From Acidihalobacter prosperus (GTDB taxonomy: Bacteria; Pseudomonadota; Gammaproteobacteria; DSM-5130; Acidihalobacteraceae): a stretch of DNA of 32,773 nucleotides. The notes beneath the pieces are model-generated. The model had not been told where the DNA came from, did no database searches, and saw nothing but the letters and a program-made list of their open reading frames with translations. The translations under genes were made by a program, and so were the position numbers. The stretch lies in NCBI RefSeq assembly GCF_000754095.2, contig NZ_JQSG02000007.1, positions 133 to 32,905 of the forward strand, written 5' to 3'. This document shows positions 8,509-17,121 of the stretch, piece by piece (position 1 is the first letter of the stretch; each line of letters opens with the position of its first letter).

Positions 8509-9371
8509 AAACAATTCGCTTTCGTCTTGATAACGATGCGGTGCGTATCGGCGTCACATTGATTGCACTGGCCCTGCTGTTCTTTGCGGGGGAATGGGTT
8601 TATCACACGGTTGGTTGGCTATTGTTTAAAGCCCAGGGAACGCCGGTCGTGCCCGCTCCGCTGATCCTGGCCATTGGGGTTCTTGGTGGTGCCGCCTCAT
8701 TTTTTTCGCCTTGTAGTCTCGTGATTACACCCTCCTTCCTCATGTATTTCGTGGGCAATAGGGCTTCAATGTCTGTTGACATGAAACAACATGACCGCAG
8801 CCTGTTCATGGCGTCATTACTGATCGCATTAGGTATCATCGGTTTTTACGGCGTCGCCGCCGTGCTGGTCGGCATGATTGGCCCCGTAATCTATCGGTTC
8901 CTGATCTACTTGATTCCTGTAGTCGGCATACTTTTCGCAATCTTGGGCTTTGCGCTGTTGATCGGAGGTGCCGCCGCATTGAGTGGTGCAGCGCGGTTTT
9001 TACCGGGACGGCGCTACTATGATCGGTTGCTGGCGGGTGCGGCGCAGGGACGGCGGCGTGATCTTCTGGGTTTTGGCGTGGCCTACGGAGCGGCCGCACA
9101 CACGTGCACCTTGCCCGTTTTTTTGGGGGTCATCATGCTACCGCTCGCCGCAGGTGTCTACTGGCTTGCCGCCTTGGCCGTGCTGCTCTATGGAACTGCC
9201 ATGGCAGGCTTGATGCTCCTCATGCTTGCACTGGGTCAGCCCGCCGTATTGGCCGTGCGACGCCATATCGGTCTCTATTTGCAGCCGGCTACCGGCATTC
9301 TGTTTCTATTGACCAGTGCGTACTTATTTTATTATTTCCTGTTGAATTTCGGGCTTATATCGGGAATCTAA
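8505..9371 (+). CDS. CcdA/DsbD-like transmembrane protein
   Basis: I place the start at the ATG at 8505, which overlaps the ATPase stop (ATGA), and not at the earlier in-frame start inside the ATPase. The 288-residue product has about seven hydrophobic helices. [14 protein letters not shown] (Cys70) matches the PC-x-x-x-x-P element of CcdA/DsbD helix 1, and [13 protein letters not shown] (Cys201) lies in the position of the second conserved half. These families carry electrons across the inner membrane by a Cys pair, keeping periplasmic thiols reduced. Cotranscription with a metal ATPase and a secreted cupredoxin-like protein suggests that it keeps a periplasmic metal-binding Cys reduced, which is inference. 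A TauE-like transporter is a less likely alternative. Confidence 0.78.
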   Translation: MKTIRFRLDNDAVRIGVTLIALALLFFAGEWVYHTVGWLLFKAQGTPVVPAPLILAIGVLGGAASFFSPCSLVITPSFLMYFVGNRASMSVDMKQHDRSLFMASLLIALGIIGFYGVAAVLVGMIGPVIYRFLIYLIPVVGILFAILGFALLIGGAAALSGAARFLPGRRYYDRLLAGAAQGRRRDLLGFGVAYGAAAHTCTLPVFLGVIMLPLAAGVYWLAALAVLLYGTAMAGLMLLMLALGQPAVLAVRRHIGLYLQPATGILFLLTSAYLFYYFLLNFGLISGI

Positions 9372-9385
9372 GGGGGGGAGAAATC

Positions 9386-9775
9386 ATGCATCAATCAGTG
9401 CGCATCCGTCTCGCGCCGGCCGCCGCATCACTACTGGTGGTATTTGCTTTGCCAGCGATAGCGGCAGCATCCGCCCCATCTGGTACGACGCCGGTTTTTA
9501 AGTTGATAGAAGGTAAAGCCTGGTCGTCCTATCCCTACTCGCCTCCGGTTCTCCATATTCCGGCAGGCAAGACCGTCGCACTCGAACTCACCGACAACAT
9601 CGGCGGCTGCGGTCTCGTGACCGTATTCCCGCATCTAGGTCCTCAGGGGAAAACGGTGTCCATCCGCGTGCCGGTCGGAGACACGAAAAGAATCTTGATA
9701 CACGCTCCCAAGCCAGGGAAGTACGTTTATCACTGTTCTGAAAACATGTGGTATGGAGAGATCGTGGCCGAATGA
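9386..9775 (+). CDS. Secreted cupredoxin-like protein
   Basis: I take the ATG at 9386, preceded by GGGGGGGAG; the longer frame from 9104 lies inside the previous gene. The 129-residue protein starts with a signal peptide (positively charged MHQSVRIRLAP, a hydrophobic core, then AIAAASA at about 25-31). The mature part is beta-rich: VLHIPAGKTVALELTDN, GGCGLVTVFPHLG, then VPVGDTKRILIHAPKPG and YVYHCSENMWYGEI. The last element resembles the C-terminal Cu ligand loop of cupredoxins, with H116, C117 and M121. Cys75 and H83 may complete a site. It is probably a periplasmic copper-family metal binder acting with the pump. The ligand assignment is inferred. Confidence 0.75.
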   Translation: MHQSVRIRLAPAAASLLVVFALPAIAAASAPSGTTPVFKLIEGKAWSSYPYSPPVLHIPAGKTVALELTDNIGGCGLVTVFPHLGPQGKTVSIRVPVGDTKRILIHAPKPGKYVYHCSENMWYGEIVAE

Positions 9776-10148
9776 TTCGATGTGACTGACGAATCCATCA
9801 GCGACTGCCTCGTAGCCTAGCGAGGATGAACGTTATCGTGCCCGCGACCAGACACTGGAAGCTTTTGTAAGATTGGCGGCCTGGTGCACGCAGCAGCCAC
9901 CGGGGCATGCTCGCACGGGATGGTCTAGCCCGAATGTTTCATAAACCCGCCAATTCTGCCCAGCATCTCACTTGCATGTCTGGCTTTTCAGCCTGCTGAG
10001 TCAGATCGGTACCGCAACGTTGCCCTGGAAAGTGTACGCGCTCGCCGGTCACGGAGCCTGCAGCCGGAATTTCAGCGTCGAGGCGTGCCGAGGCCCGCGG
10101 GGCTTGCCCGGATGGATGCGTTTCGCGGGTTACACACGGCGGTGTGTT
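9776..10148. other. Gene-free spacer after the ATPase operon
   Basis: 373 bp between the cupredoxin-like gene and the end of the decayed IS1380 transposase. Short frames here show no family resemblance. No convincing hairpin with a T-run was seen. Part of it is probably the outer end of the IS1380 element, whose terminal repeats I could not identify. Confidence 0.4.
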
Positions 10149-11403
10149 TCAGGGTATGGCTGGAGGTCGGGCGAGATAAAGCAATTCGGTCACCCGGTGC
10201 AACAAGTCTTTTCACCGGGCAGCTGCTCGGCAGGTCCAACTTGATCCGATCCTTGTACTGCACGACGCGCACCGCCCGCTTGAACAGCTTCTGGATAAGG
10301 GTCATGGACTGCGCTTTCACCAGTTCAGTGTGGCACAAGGTGTTCTCACGCAGACTGTGGATCAGGGTGTAGGCGCACACAGGCGTAGAACAGGCGCATG
10401 TGATGGCCGAAGAAGGTGTGATTGGACGTTCGATCACTGGCCAGGTCGTTTTTGATGGCCTTGATGAAGTTCTCATCCTGGCCCCGGGCGTAGTATAAAT
10501 CCCAGTACAGCGTCTCAGACGTCGGGTTGGTCAGCGACGTCTCGACGAAACGCGGGTTGTCTCCTAAGCCCATCACCTCGGCCTTGAACACCAACCGGTG
10601 GGCCTGAGCTCGCCGTTGCTCATGCAGGGCCCGCGCTTTCGCGAGCAAGGGCTTGGCCGCGGGCACAAGCGCCGGGTTGCCGGCCAGGCCGAAGAGGAAA
10701 TCCATCTGCGCATCCTCTTCGCACAGGGCCATCAATTCCGGGTTGGAGAAATGTCCATCCCCGCGCAGGACGATGTGGGTGTCCGGCCAGGCTTGACGCA
10801 GCCGGCGCACGACCCGACCGATGATAGCCGCATTCTCACGCCCGGTGGGGCGCTTGCCGGGACGCAGCACCGCCGTGATGAGTGCGCCGGAGAGCCCCTC
10901 GAAGAGAAACAGCGGCCGGTAGCAGTGGCTGCCATAATAGGGGTTGTAGAAGGCCAGTTCCTGTTGCCTATGGGTGCGGTCGTCGGAATGGTCCATGTCC
11001 AGGACAATCACCGAAGGCGGGTCGGCGTAGCGAGCAATGAAGGCCTCAACCAGGGTCTTGGCCAGACGATAGATGTCCTTGCGGGTGAGCCCATTCTCCA
11101 GGCGCGAGAACGTGGGCCCGGAGGCCAGGTCGTTGTCGGTATCCAGCGGCGCGCGCCCGAGTGCGAGCTTGAAGGCCGGGTCTTGGCGCAGATCGTTGGC
11201 GTCGTTGCCATCGGCATAGCCGCAGGCGGTCTGGAAAATGCGCTGGCGCAGTAGATCGGCCAGGCAGTCGATCAATCCAGTTTGCCGATCGACACCGTGC
11301 AGCAGGAGTGCGCCGAAATCACTCGATACAGCACCTCCCTCGAAGTCGGCACGGACGGTGAAACCGGCCAGGGTGGGGAAACAGAGCTGAGTCGGGGCGA
11401 CAT
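10149..11403 (-). pseudogene. IS1380-family transposase, frameshifted
   Basis: The protein reads, across frames, CFPTLAGFTVRADFEGG, SSDFGALLLHGVDRQTGLID, RIFQTACGYADGNDANDLR and SVIVLDMDHSDD with the catalytic Asp region. It continues VLRGDGHFSNPE and YYARGQDENFIKAIKNDL, all IS1380 (DDE group 1) landmarks. The main open piece is 10346-11275. Near 10375 the frame changes: the C-terminal part (AYTLIHSLRENTL, KLFKRAVRVVQYKDRIKLDLPSSCPVK) continues in another frame. Near 10215 it changes again to LLHRVTELLYLARPPAIP with a stop at 10149. No usable ATG/GTG remains for the N-terminal frame. It is therefore a dead copy with at least two indels. Exact element ends were not found. Confidence 0.85.
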
Positions 11404-11504
11404 CACTTATGGGCGGTCTCGGTTAGGCTTCGCCCGAAGCGTTATTATCGTAAATTTTTATTATATCAGTTAGTTAAGCGCCCGCCCTTCTATTTATGAA
11501 AAAT

Positions 11505-11528
11505 GGGTATCCGGAAGATCGTGTTGAT
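11505..11528. repeat. 24-bp terminal-repeat-like sequence beside the ISL3 transposase
   Basis: These 24 bp, beginning GGGTATCCGGAAGATC, are identical to the outer 24 bp of the 85-bp repeats at 5018 and 17383 and lie 6 bp beyond the transposase stop codon. That is the expected place for an ISL3 right terminal repeat. No matching opposite end occurs within about 200 bp upstream of the transposase start. Confidence 0.75.
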
Positions 11529-11534
11529 ACGGGT

Positions 11535-12851
11535 CTAGAGATCGCCGTTTTCAATCAAGGATATCAATGTTGATATCTGAGCGCCGTAGTTGGTTTCTCG
11601 TTCGATGTCGATAATCCTTGAAAAGGTTTTGTACGCGAACATCGAGTCTTCCATCGTTGCTCTTCGCTTGGGATATTTGGGTTTCTTGACTGTATGTACC
11701 CCTTCGGTGAAAAGGATCTTTGCCCGAAGCGCCTCGAAGCTATAGCCGCGCCCAAGACGATTCATCACCCGAATCAGGTTGTTCAGACTTTCCGTATAGG
11801 CGTTGGTGATCGGGTGATCGAAGTAGTTGAAGATCTCCGTGTGCCAGTTACCGATGGCCGTGAGAATCGGCTTGAAGGCATCTCTCATCTCATCGGATAG
11901 ACTCCCACACCAGATCTCATAAGCACTTTCCGCGTCAGGCCGGTTGTCCATATCCCAGATGCCATAAAAAGCTTCCTTAGCATCGTAGGCCGCCCCCAGC
12001 GATGGGTAGTTGACAGTCCAGCCCGAGAGCTTCAGGTAGTCTTCGTCGGAGATGTCACGGCGGCGTTTGAGCAGCACGAAACGATCGTGCATCAAGCCCC
12101 TGCGCTGTCGTGAGGTAAGTTCCACTCGCAAGTTCTTGCGTACAGTGTCCAGACACTGATTCGCCATCCGCACGACATGAAACTTGTCGATGACGATTCT
12201 GGCCTGTGGGAATACCGTGTTGACGGCGTCGCGATATGGATTCCACATATCCATTGCGACATACCGCACCTTTTCCTTATCGGGTAGCGTTTGCAGGCGC
12301 TTGATCACGGTCGGCTTGTTGCGGTTAGGCAGCACCTCGACGATGGTTTGATGCTCGATATTCGAGATCACGCAGCGCGGTTTCTTGACGATGTAGATCT
12401 CGTCGATGCCCATCCATCTCGGCGTCTCGAACCGGACTTCCTTCTCCAACCGGTTGACATAGGCGCGAAAAATGTTGCGGATGCTCTTTTCGTCGAAGCC
12501 TACGTCCTCGGCGATACTGGCAAAGGTGCGGCGTAGTGACTCACGCTCGATGTATTGCACCAGTCGTCGCGTCGCTTGCCGGCGATCATGCATCTCGGGC
12601 AGCGGTTCCATGAAAGTCTTGCCGCATTGTTTGCAGCGTAACCGTCTGCGGTCTACCCAAATACCTACCCGCTTGCCGCGCACGGGGGCGTCCATGAAGA
12701 GTTGGCGCTTGCGTCCGAAGCCCACGGTATGAGAAGAACCGCAGTCAAGACAATATTGGCTGGAGCCGTTGCTGGTTGCCTCAATGTGATAATCATGTTC
12801 GGATTCTTGAACCGAGTCCTGCTGTAAATACTTGAGATTCAACAAGTCCAT
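11535..12851 (-). CDS. ISL3-family transposase
   Basis: This 438-residue protein is of normal length for the family. It opens MDLLNLKYLQQDSV, then has a zinc-ribbon pair CLDCGSSH and CKQCGKTF, and a helix-turn-helix around IAEDVGFDEKSIRNIF. The DDE catalytic core follows: GIDEIYI (first Asp), VAMDMWNPYRDAV (second Asp), KFHVVRMANQCLD, and NAYTESLNNLIR with the Glu. No frameshift or stop is seen, so the protein may be functional. It is flanked by dead genes on both sides. Confidence 0.95.
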   Translation of the reverse strand: MDLLNLKYLQQDSVQESEHDYHIEATSNGSSQYCLDCGSSHTVGFGRKRQLFMDAPVRGKRVGIWVDRRRLRCKQCGKTFMEPLPEMHDRRQATRRLVQYIERESLRRTFASIAEDVGFDEKSIRNIFRAYVNRLEKEVRFETPRWMGIDEIYIVKKPRCVISNIEHQTIVEVLPNRNKPTVIKRLQTLPDKEKVRYVAMDMWNPYRDAVNTVFPQARIVIDKFHVVRMANQCLDTVRKNLRVELTSRQRRGLMHDRFVLLKRRRDISDEDYLKLSGWTVNYPSLGAAYDAKEAFYGIWDMDNRPDAESAYEIWCGSLSDEMRDAFKPILTAIGNWHTEIFNYFDHPITNAYTESLNNLIRVMNRLGRGYSFEALRAKILFTEGVHTVKKPKYPKRRATMEDSMFAYKTFSRIIDIERETNYGAQISTLISLIENGDL

Positions 12852-12929
12852 CTAGAGCATCCCATGCGAGCAGGCATCGTCAGCCGCGGCATGCAGCCAC
12901 GTGAAGGCTGCCATTTTCCCCAAACGAGC

Positions 12930-13218
12930 CTAATGTCTGGGTGCCAGCATGATAATGGCCACCCCCATTAGGGCGACGAGGTTGCCGATGACATCCCACA
13001 GACCGAGACGTATCCCTTCGCCCCTCATAGCCAACCGATAGTGACGGCAATGTATCCGCCGCCATACGCGGCGTAGGTACGCCCAGCCGCCGTAGGGTGA
13101 AGGGTCAATAACCAAGCGAAAACAGCGAGCGAGGCTGCCGCTGGCAATAGCAGCCAAGGATCTCGGCCACGGCCGTGTGGCCACGAACAGGACAGAATGC
13201 GTAACAAGTTGAGTTCAC
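12930..13218 (-). pseudogene. ynfA: ynfA (UPF0060 small membrane protein), decayed
   Basis: Pieces of the four-helix UPF0060/YnfA family are scattered over three frames: LNLLRIL near 13200, VAEILGCY near 13160, [27 protein letters not shown] and [16 protein letters not shown] (13025-13160), then GIRLGLWDVIGNLVALMGVAIIMLAPRH ending at 12930. Short insertions occur around the ATG-proximal part. The segment that normally joins LGCY to PWLLLPAA is gone, and CTTGGCTGCTATT serves both reading frames there, as expected after deletion between short direct repeats. A further frameshift lies at about 13025. It directly follows the permease stop, so it was probably the tail of that operon. Confidence 0.8.
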
Positions 13219-13346
13219 TGGCGAGCAACGGCAGGTCGTTTCCAGGTGCGGGCATGAACGTCCCCTGGCTGCGACCGAATACGCGGAAAACCTTCCTGAG
13301 GATTGAACCCGGATGATCCATATCGCGTGCCGCGAGAGGCATCGCC

Positions 13347-14528
13347 TCAGGCAGCCGGTTGTGCCGGACTCAGGCCGGGCAGGTGGCGGCGCAGGGGGCG
13401 CAGGGCCACAGCCGCGAGCAGAAAGGCGCAGCCCAGTTTCGCCCAGCCTGGCAGCAACTCAGCACTGGCCTGGATCTGGGCCGTGATATTGATGTTCAGG
13501 GCATGCACCAGGGCATCGGTCAACAGACCGAATCCAATAGCGCAGGCGCTGATGCCGCCGACGTAGATCAGCACGAAGCGCCAGCCGAATACCTTGCGCA
13601 AGGCGCCTACCGTGCCCAGATTGGTTGCCGGTCCCGCCAGCAGGAATACCAGCACCGCGCCGGGCGAGACCCCTGCCAGTAGCATAGCAGTGGCGATCGG
13701 CGTGGATTCGGTCGCGCAGACGTAGAAAGGCACACCGACCAACAGCATCAGCAGCATCGCCATCCAGCCACTGCCGTAAGCACCCAGTGCAGCCGGCGGC
13801 ACCAATGTCATGGTTAAACCCGCCAGCGCGAGGCCGAGCGCCATCCATAGACTGAACTCATCCAGTAGGTCGGTGACCGCATAGCGAATCCCCGCCATGC
13901 TGCGCCACCCGAGCGAACCCGTGTTCGTATTCAAAGCGTGTGCGGTCGATTCGTAGCCGCAGGACGAATCGTTGCAGTCCGCTTGTGCAATCCTCGCCGG
14001 CTTGACTTCAGTACTGCACGCACTCGAACACGTTTGTGATCCGCAGGCGTCGATTCCGACCCGATCTGGGGCAGAACCCGGCACCCGCCTTGCCTCCGGT
14101 TCGGCGAGATTGCCCAGCAGGCCAGTCACGATGGCGCTCAGGATGGCGCTGATCGGACGAACGATGGCCATGAACGGCCCCAACAGCGCGAACGAAATGG
14201 CCACCGAGTCCACGCCTGTCTCCGGGGTGGCGATCAGAAATGACAGGGTCGAGCCTCGCGAAGCCCCGGCACGGCGCAAACCCAGCGCGACCGGTATCAC
14301 ACCGCAAGAACACAGCGGCAGTGGCGCGCCGATCAGCGCGGCTTTGGTGACCGGCCACAAACCGCGACCGCCCAACCAACGCCCCAGCCGGTCTTGCGGC
14401 ACCCATGCCTTGATCAGGCCAGCGCATATCAGCCCGAGCACCACCCAAGGCGCGGCCTCCAGGTACAGCGTCCAAGTGTTCGCGATCCACTGTGCGAGGG
14501 TGTGAAGAGTGGTGTCAATCAGGTTCAT
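13347..14528 (-). CDS. SO_0444-type (DUF318/ArsP-like) metal efflux permease
   Basis: I start at the ATG at 14528 ([15 protein letters not shown]); the upstream frame overlaps the regulator. The 393-residue product has two bundles of membrane helices, each with the family hallmarks. The first is [25 protein letters not shown] followed by [11 protein letters not shown]. The second is [18 protein letters not shown] followed by [12 protein letters not shown] cytoplasmic loop between them is Cys-rich ([12 protein letters not shown] and [10 protein letters not shown]), a likely metal-binding segment. Members of this family next to ArsR regulators are described as Cu/Zn efflux transporters; arsenic/organoarsenic permeases are more distant. 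The start overlaps the ArsR stop by 14 bp, so the two are co-translated. Confidence 0.88.
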   Translation of the reverse strand: MNLIDTTLHTLAQWIANTWTLYLEAAPWVVLGLICAGLIKAWVPQDRLGRWLGGRGLWPVTKAALIGAPLPLCSCGVIPVALGLRRAGASRGSTLSFLIATPETGVDSVAISFALLGPFMAIVRPISAILSAIVTGLLGNLAEPEARRVPGSAPDRVGIDACGSQTCSSACSTEVKPARIAQADCNDSSCGYESTAHALNTNTGSLGWRSMAGIRYAVTDLLDEFSLWMALGLALAGLTMTLVPPAALGAYGSGWMAMLLMLLVGVPFYVCATESTPIATAMLLAGVSPGAVLVFLLAGPATNLGTVGALRKVFGWRFVLIYVGGISACAIGFGLLTDALVHALNINITAQIQASAELLPGWAKLGCAFLLAAVALRPLRRHLPGLSPAQPAA

Positions 14529-14919
14529 CAGCGGTTTCCACACACATGCCGCGCACCGCCGCATTCAGGGCGGGCAACGGCGACTCGTCATTCCAGCGGT
14601 AATAGACCATCTTGCCCGCGCTGCGCATGCGCAGCCAGCCCTGGCCGCGCAGAATACGCAGTTGCTGTGAAGTCGCCGCTACGCTCAGGCCGAGCAGGTG
14701 AGCCAGATCGCAGACGCACAACTCCGCCTCGCGTAAAGCGCGCAGGATCATCAAACGCTTGGGATTACCCAGCATTTTGAACAATTCGGCGCTGGCCGCC
14801 AGCTGTTCCGCCTCGGTCGCCAGAGCAGCCTGAACCCGGGTCACGGTGCGCGGATGAAAGCATTCCAGGGCGCAGACGTCCGCTTCGGTTGCAGTAGGGG
14901 TAGAGGGTTTATGTTTCAT
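14515..14919 (-). CDS. ArsR/SmtB-family metal-sensing repressor
   Basis: The ATG at 14919 gives 134 residues. The winged helix is clear: LFKMLGNPKRLMILRALRE, then the alpha-3 metal motif ELCVCDLAHLL, the recognition helix SVAATSQQLRILR and the wing MRSAGKMVYYRW. Additional Cys occur near the N-terminus (ALECFHP) and the C-terminus (RGMCVE), so an alpha-3 Cys site with N- or C-terminal partners is likely, as in CadC/CmtR-like sensors. It is translationally coupled to the permease gene and faces an AT-rich dyad just upstream. It should repress its own operon until the metal binds; which metal is not shown. Confidence 0.9.
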   Translation of the reverse strand: MKHKPSTPTATEADVCALECFHPRTVTRVQAALATEAEQLAASAELFKMLGNPKRLMILRALREAELCVCDLAHLLGLSVAATSQQLRILRGQGWLRMRSAGKMVYYRWNDESPLPALNAAVRGMCVETADEPD

Positions 14920-14922
14920 GTT

Positions 14923-14938
14923 TTCGAATATAATTGAA
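14923..14938 (-). promoter_or_regulatory. Operator-like dyad upstream of the ArsR-permease operon
   Basis: TTCGAATATAATTGAA (14923-14938) is an imperfect palindrome (arms TTCgAAT and ATTgAA) that ends 4 bp before the ArsR start codon region. AT-rich dyads with TTC/GAA ends in this position are usual for ArsR/SmtB autoregulation. It probably overlaps the promoter. Confidence 0.55.
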
Positions 14939-15062
14939 TGAGTCTTGGCACGCAAGCATGAACCGGACACTCAAAGCACCGCACGGCATACAGCCGGCAG
15001 CGGCTCGAATGGAAGGAATCGGGCGCTTGGGGCATCCATGATTGCATGATGGAGTCAACACG

Positions 15063-15540
15063 ATGAAAGCAATCGGCTCCAGGCACTACCTGCCTCTGGA
15101 CGTATGGCTCATGCCCCTAGCCTTGTCGCCAGCGGGCTTGGCCGTAGCTGCACCTGCGCCGCGCAATTACTTGAGAGGCGCTCTCGACCCTTATCTGCTC
15201 TGCGGATGCATGCGAACAACCCGTGGATTGGTATCCCTTGGGGGGGGCGGCGGCGCTGGAAAATGCTCGACGGGAAAACAAACCGATCTGTCTATCCATC
15301 GGTTATCTGGCCTGTTACTGGTGTCATGTGGCCGACCGCGAGTTGTTTTCCGATTCGGCTATCGCCCGCCTGATGAATCGCTGGCTCGTGAATATCTTGG
15401 TCAACCGAGAGAAGCGCCCGGACATCGACCGCGTCTGTCAACTCGCCGCAGTGGTCATGAACGGACAGGGTGGCTGGTCCAGTAACATTTTCCTCGCCTC
15501 TAATCTGAAACCGTTTTCCGCTGCCGTATATTTTCGCCGC
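15063..15540 (+). pseudogene. DUF255 (thioredoxin-like, YyaL-type) protein, N-terminal fragment with frameshifts
   Basis: The ATG at 15063, after GGAG, starts a signal-peptide-like segment (WLMPLALSPAGLAVAAPAP), then NYLRGALDPYLL in frame. The next conserved piece, HANNP, is in a second frame, and VDWYPLGGAAALENARRENKP with IGYLACYWCHV is in a third. Restoring the frames gives the start of a DUF255 protein with its CxxC-like motif (ACYWC). After QGGWSSNIFLASNLKPF the match stops at about 15540, while family members continue for hundreds of residues. It has therefore lost its 3' end as well as having at least two indels. Confidence 0.75.
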
Positions 15541-15654
15541 ATATCAGCGCATTCGGTCAGTCGGATTTCTCCAGGTGCCATGTCGCATCCTTCAACCACG
15601 TTCAGATTTACTGATAATCCTGAGGTATCTCTTAAGGTTAACCAATCATGGACC

Positions 15655-16683
15655 TCATCCTGCCTCAGGCAGCGGCCATTTGGTGTGACGAATCCCCTGC
15701 ATGGGAATCCGGTATTCGGTCTGGAAATGGTCCACCTGGAGTGTCACATGATCGATATCAAAATGCTCAGCAAGCAGTTCACTCAGGCGTCGACGCACTG
15801 CATGGCACTCTCCGGAGCAAGGCTTATCGCCGGATATGAGGACGTGGGCGGATAGGGCAGTAAAGCCAGATGTTATCTCCCAGACATGCAGGTCATGCAC
15901 CTCGAAGACACCAGGATCTGCAGCCAGTGTGTGACCGATTACATCCGGGTCCACTCCCTTGGGGGCGGCTTCGAGAAAGACGCGCCCCGATTCTCTGAGC
16001 AGACTTACCCCCGCACGCAGCATCAAGGTCGCCACCACTAAGGCAGCGAGAGCATCGAAACGGTAGAAATGTGTCCAGTAGATCAACGCGCCGGCAATCG
16101 CGGTGACAATGAAGGCGTACAGATCGGTGAGGATGTGCTGAAAGCTGCCTTCGACGTTGAGACTTTCCCGATTGGCCTTGCTCATTGACCACGTTGCCAA
16201 CAGGTTAACGACAATACCCACCAGGGCGATCCAGGTCACGAGAAGTCCATCGACCGCAGGTGGCCAGATCAGGCGTCGCACCGCCTCAATCAGGAACCAA
16301 CCAGCCAATGCTACCAATGTTAGGCCGTTGATCTGGGCACTGAAGATTTCAGAGCGTTTGAAGCCGAAGGTAAATCGCCCTCCTGCAGGCCGCTGTGCCA
16401 AACGCATTACAGTCAGCGACATCGCGATTGCGCCCGCATCGGTGAGCATGTGCCCTGCATCAGATATAAGTGCCAGCGAGGAGGCCATCAGACCCGCGAC
16501 GACTTCGACTGCCATAAAGGCCAGCAGCAACGCTAGAGCGATCGTCAGATAGCGCTTGTCAGCATCCGGACCGATCGAATGGGTATGGTGGTCATGCGCA
16601 TGCCCATGGTTATGGCGGTTAGAGTCATGTCCGTTCGCATCGTGTTCATGAGAATGGGTATGGGTATGCATCACGTTCGGCAC
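15655..16683 (-). CDS. CDF-family zinc/cadmium exporter (ZitB/CzcD-like)
   Basis: This 342-residue protein starts with a His-rich tail (HTHTHSHEHDANGHDSNRHN), a cytoplasmic metal-binding segment. Six membrane helices follow. Helix 2 carries SDAGHMLTD and helix 5 GSFQHILTD; both are HxxxD, the four-residue site of Zn/Cd-selective members (manganese members use DxxxD). The C-terminal cytoplasmic domain has VFEVHDLHVWEITSG and IDHVTLQVDHF, typical of the dimerising metallochaperone-like fold. It works as a proton antiporter at the inner membrane. It lies 77 bp downstream of the SmtB-like repressor on the same strand, so zinc-induced coexpression is likely. Confidence 0.93.
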   Translation of the reverse strand: MPNVMHTHTHSHEHDANGHDSNRHNHGHAHDHHTHSIGPDADKRYLTIALALLLAFMAVEVVAGLMASSLALISDAGHMLTDAGAIAMSLTVMRLAQRPAGGRFTFGFKRSEIFSAQINGLTLVALAGWFLIEAVRRLIWPPAVDGLLVTWIALVGIVVNLLATWSMSKANRESLNVEGSFQHILTDLYAFIVTAIAGALIYWTHFYRFDALAALVVATLMLRAGVSLLRESGRVFLEAAPKGVDPDVIGHTLAADPGVFEVHDLHVWEITSGFTALSAHVLISGDKPCSGECHAVRRRLSELLAEHFDIDHVTLQVDHFQTEYRIPMQGIRHTKWPLPEAG

Positions 16684-16760
16684 CTCTCCGAGTAGCTCGC
16701 CCAGGGCGAGGCCGCGTGCTTGGGCACCGCACCTGGCATGAGTTGCGTTGATTTCTATTA

Positions 16761-17072
16761 TTACCGTTCGTCTCCAGTTTCTTCAGCGACGTGGATCGTC
16801 ATATCGCTAAGTACCCGACGCACGTGCTCATCGTTGACTGTGTAGAACACCTGTTTGCCACGTCGCTCGGCACGCATGAGGCGCGCCGCCTTCAGCAGAC
16901 GCAAGTGGTGACTCACCAGAGAGGGGGTCAGGCTAAAACGATCGGCCAGATCCTGGACGCAGACCGCTTCCTCAAGGCAAGCACAAATCAGTCGCAGCCG
17001 ATTGACGTCGCCCAACAGGTGGAACATGCCGGCTAATTCTTCGGCTTGCTCAAAAGTCGGTTCCATACTCAT
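16761..17072 (-). CDS. SmtB/CzrA-like zinc-sensing repressor
   Basis: This 103-residue ArsR/SmtB protein contains MFHLLGDVNRLRLICACLE, CVQDLADRFSL, the recognition helix TPSLVSHHLRLLK and the wing RAERRGKQVFYTV. The last helix, DEHVRRVLSDMTIHVAEE, has the alpha-5 zinc ligand spacing of SmtB: Asp, His two residues later, His eleven further and Glu three further. That predicts zinc sensing at the dimer interface. It precedes a CDF zinc exporter gene on the same strand and has a dyad upstream. The start at 17072 is the first of two nearby ATGs. Confidence 0.92.
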   Translation of the reverse strand: MSMEPTFEQAEELAGMFHLLGDVNRLRLICACLEEAVCVQDLADRFSLTPSLVSHHLRLLKAARLMRAERRGKQVFYTVNDEHVRRVLSDMTIHVAEETGDER

Positions 17073-17102
17073 CGAATAGTTCCACGTCGAATCAAAGTAA
17101 CG

Positions 17103-17121
17103 ATTGAATAGTTGTTCATAT
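17103..17121 (-). promoter_or_regulatory. SmtB-type operator candidate
   Basis: ATTGAATAGTTGTTCATAT (17103-17121) is a near-dyad with TGAA/TTCA half sites of the 12-2-12 kind bound by SmtB, CzrA and ZiaR. It lies 31 bp before the repressor start, where it would cover the promoter. Confidence 0.6.

Larger units (their letters stand above)
11505..12851 (-). mobile_element. ISL3-family insertion sequence, left end not found
   Basis: The element consists of an intact transposase gene and a terminal repeat at its 3' side. The reverse-complement partner of that repeat is absent from the 200 bp upstream of the gene (12852-13050), where the remains of ynfA begin at about 13218-12930. It therefore looks truncated at its left end, which would prevent transposition of this copy while leaving a transposase able to act on other ends. 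Confidence 0.65.

Noticed and set aside
10072-10476. Apparent separate 134-residue gene
   Set aside because: Its middle is the C-terminal part of the IS1380 transposase after a frameshift, not an independent gene.
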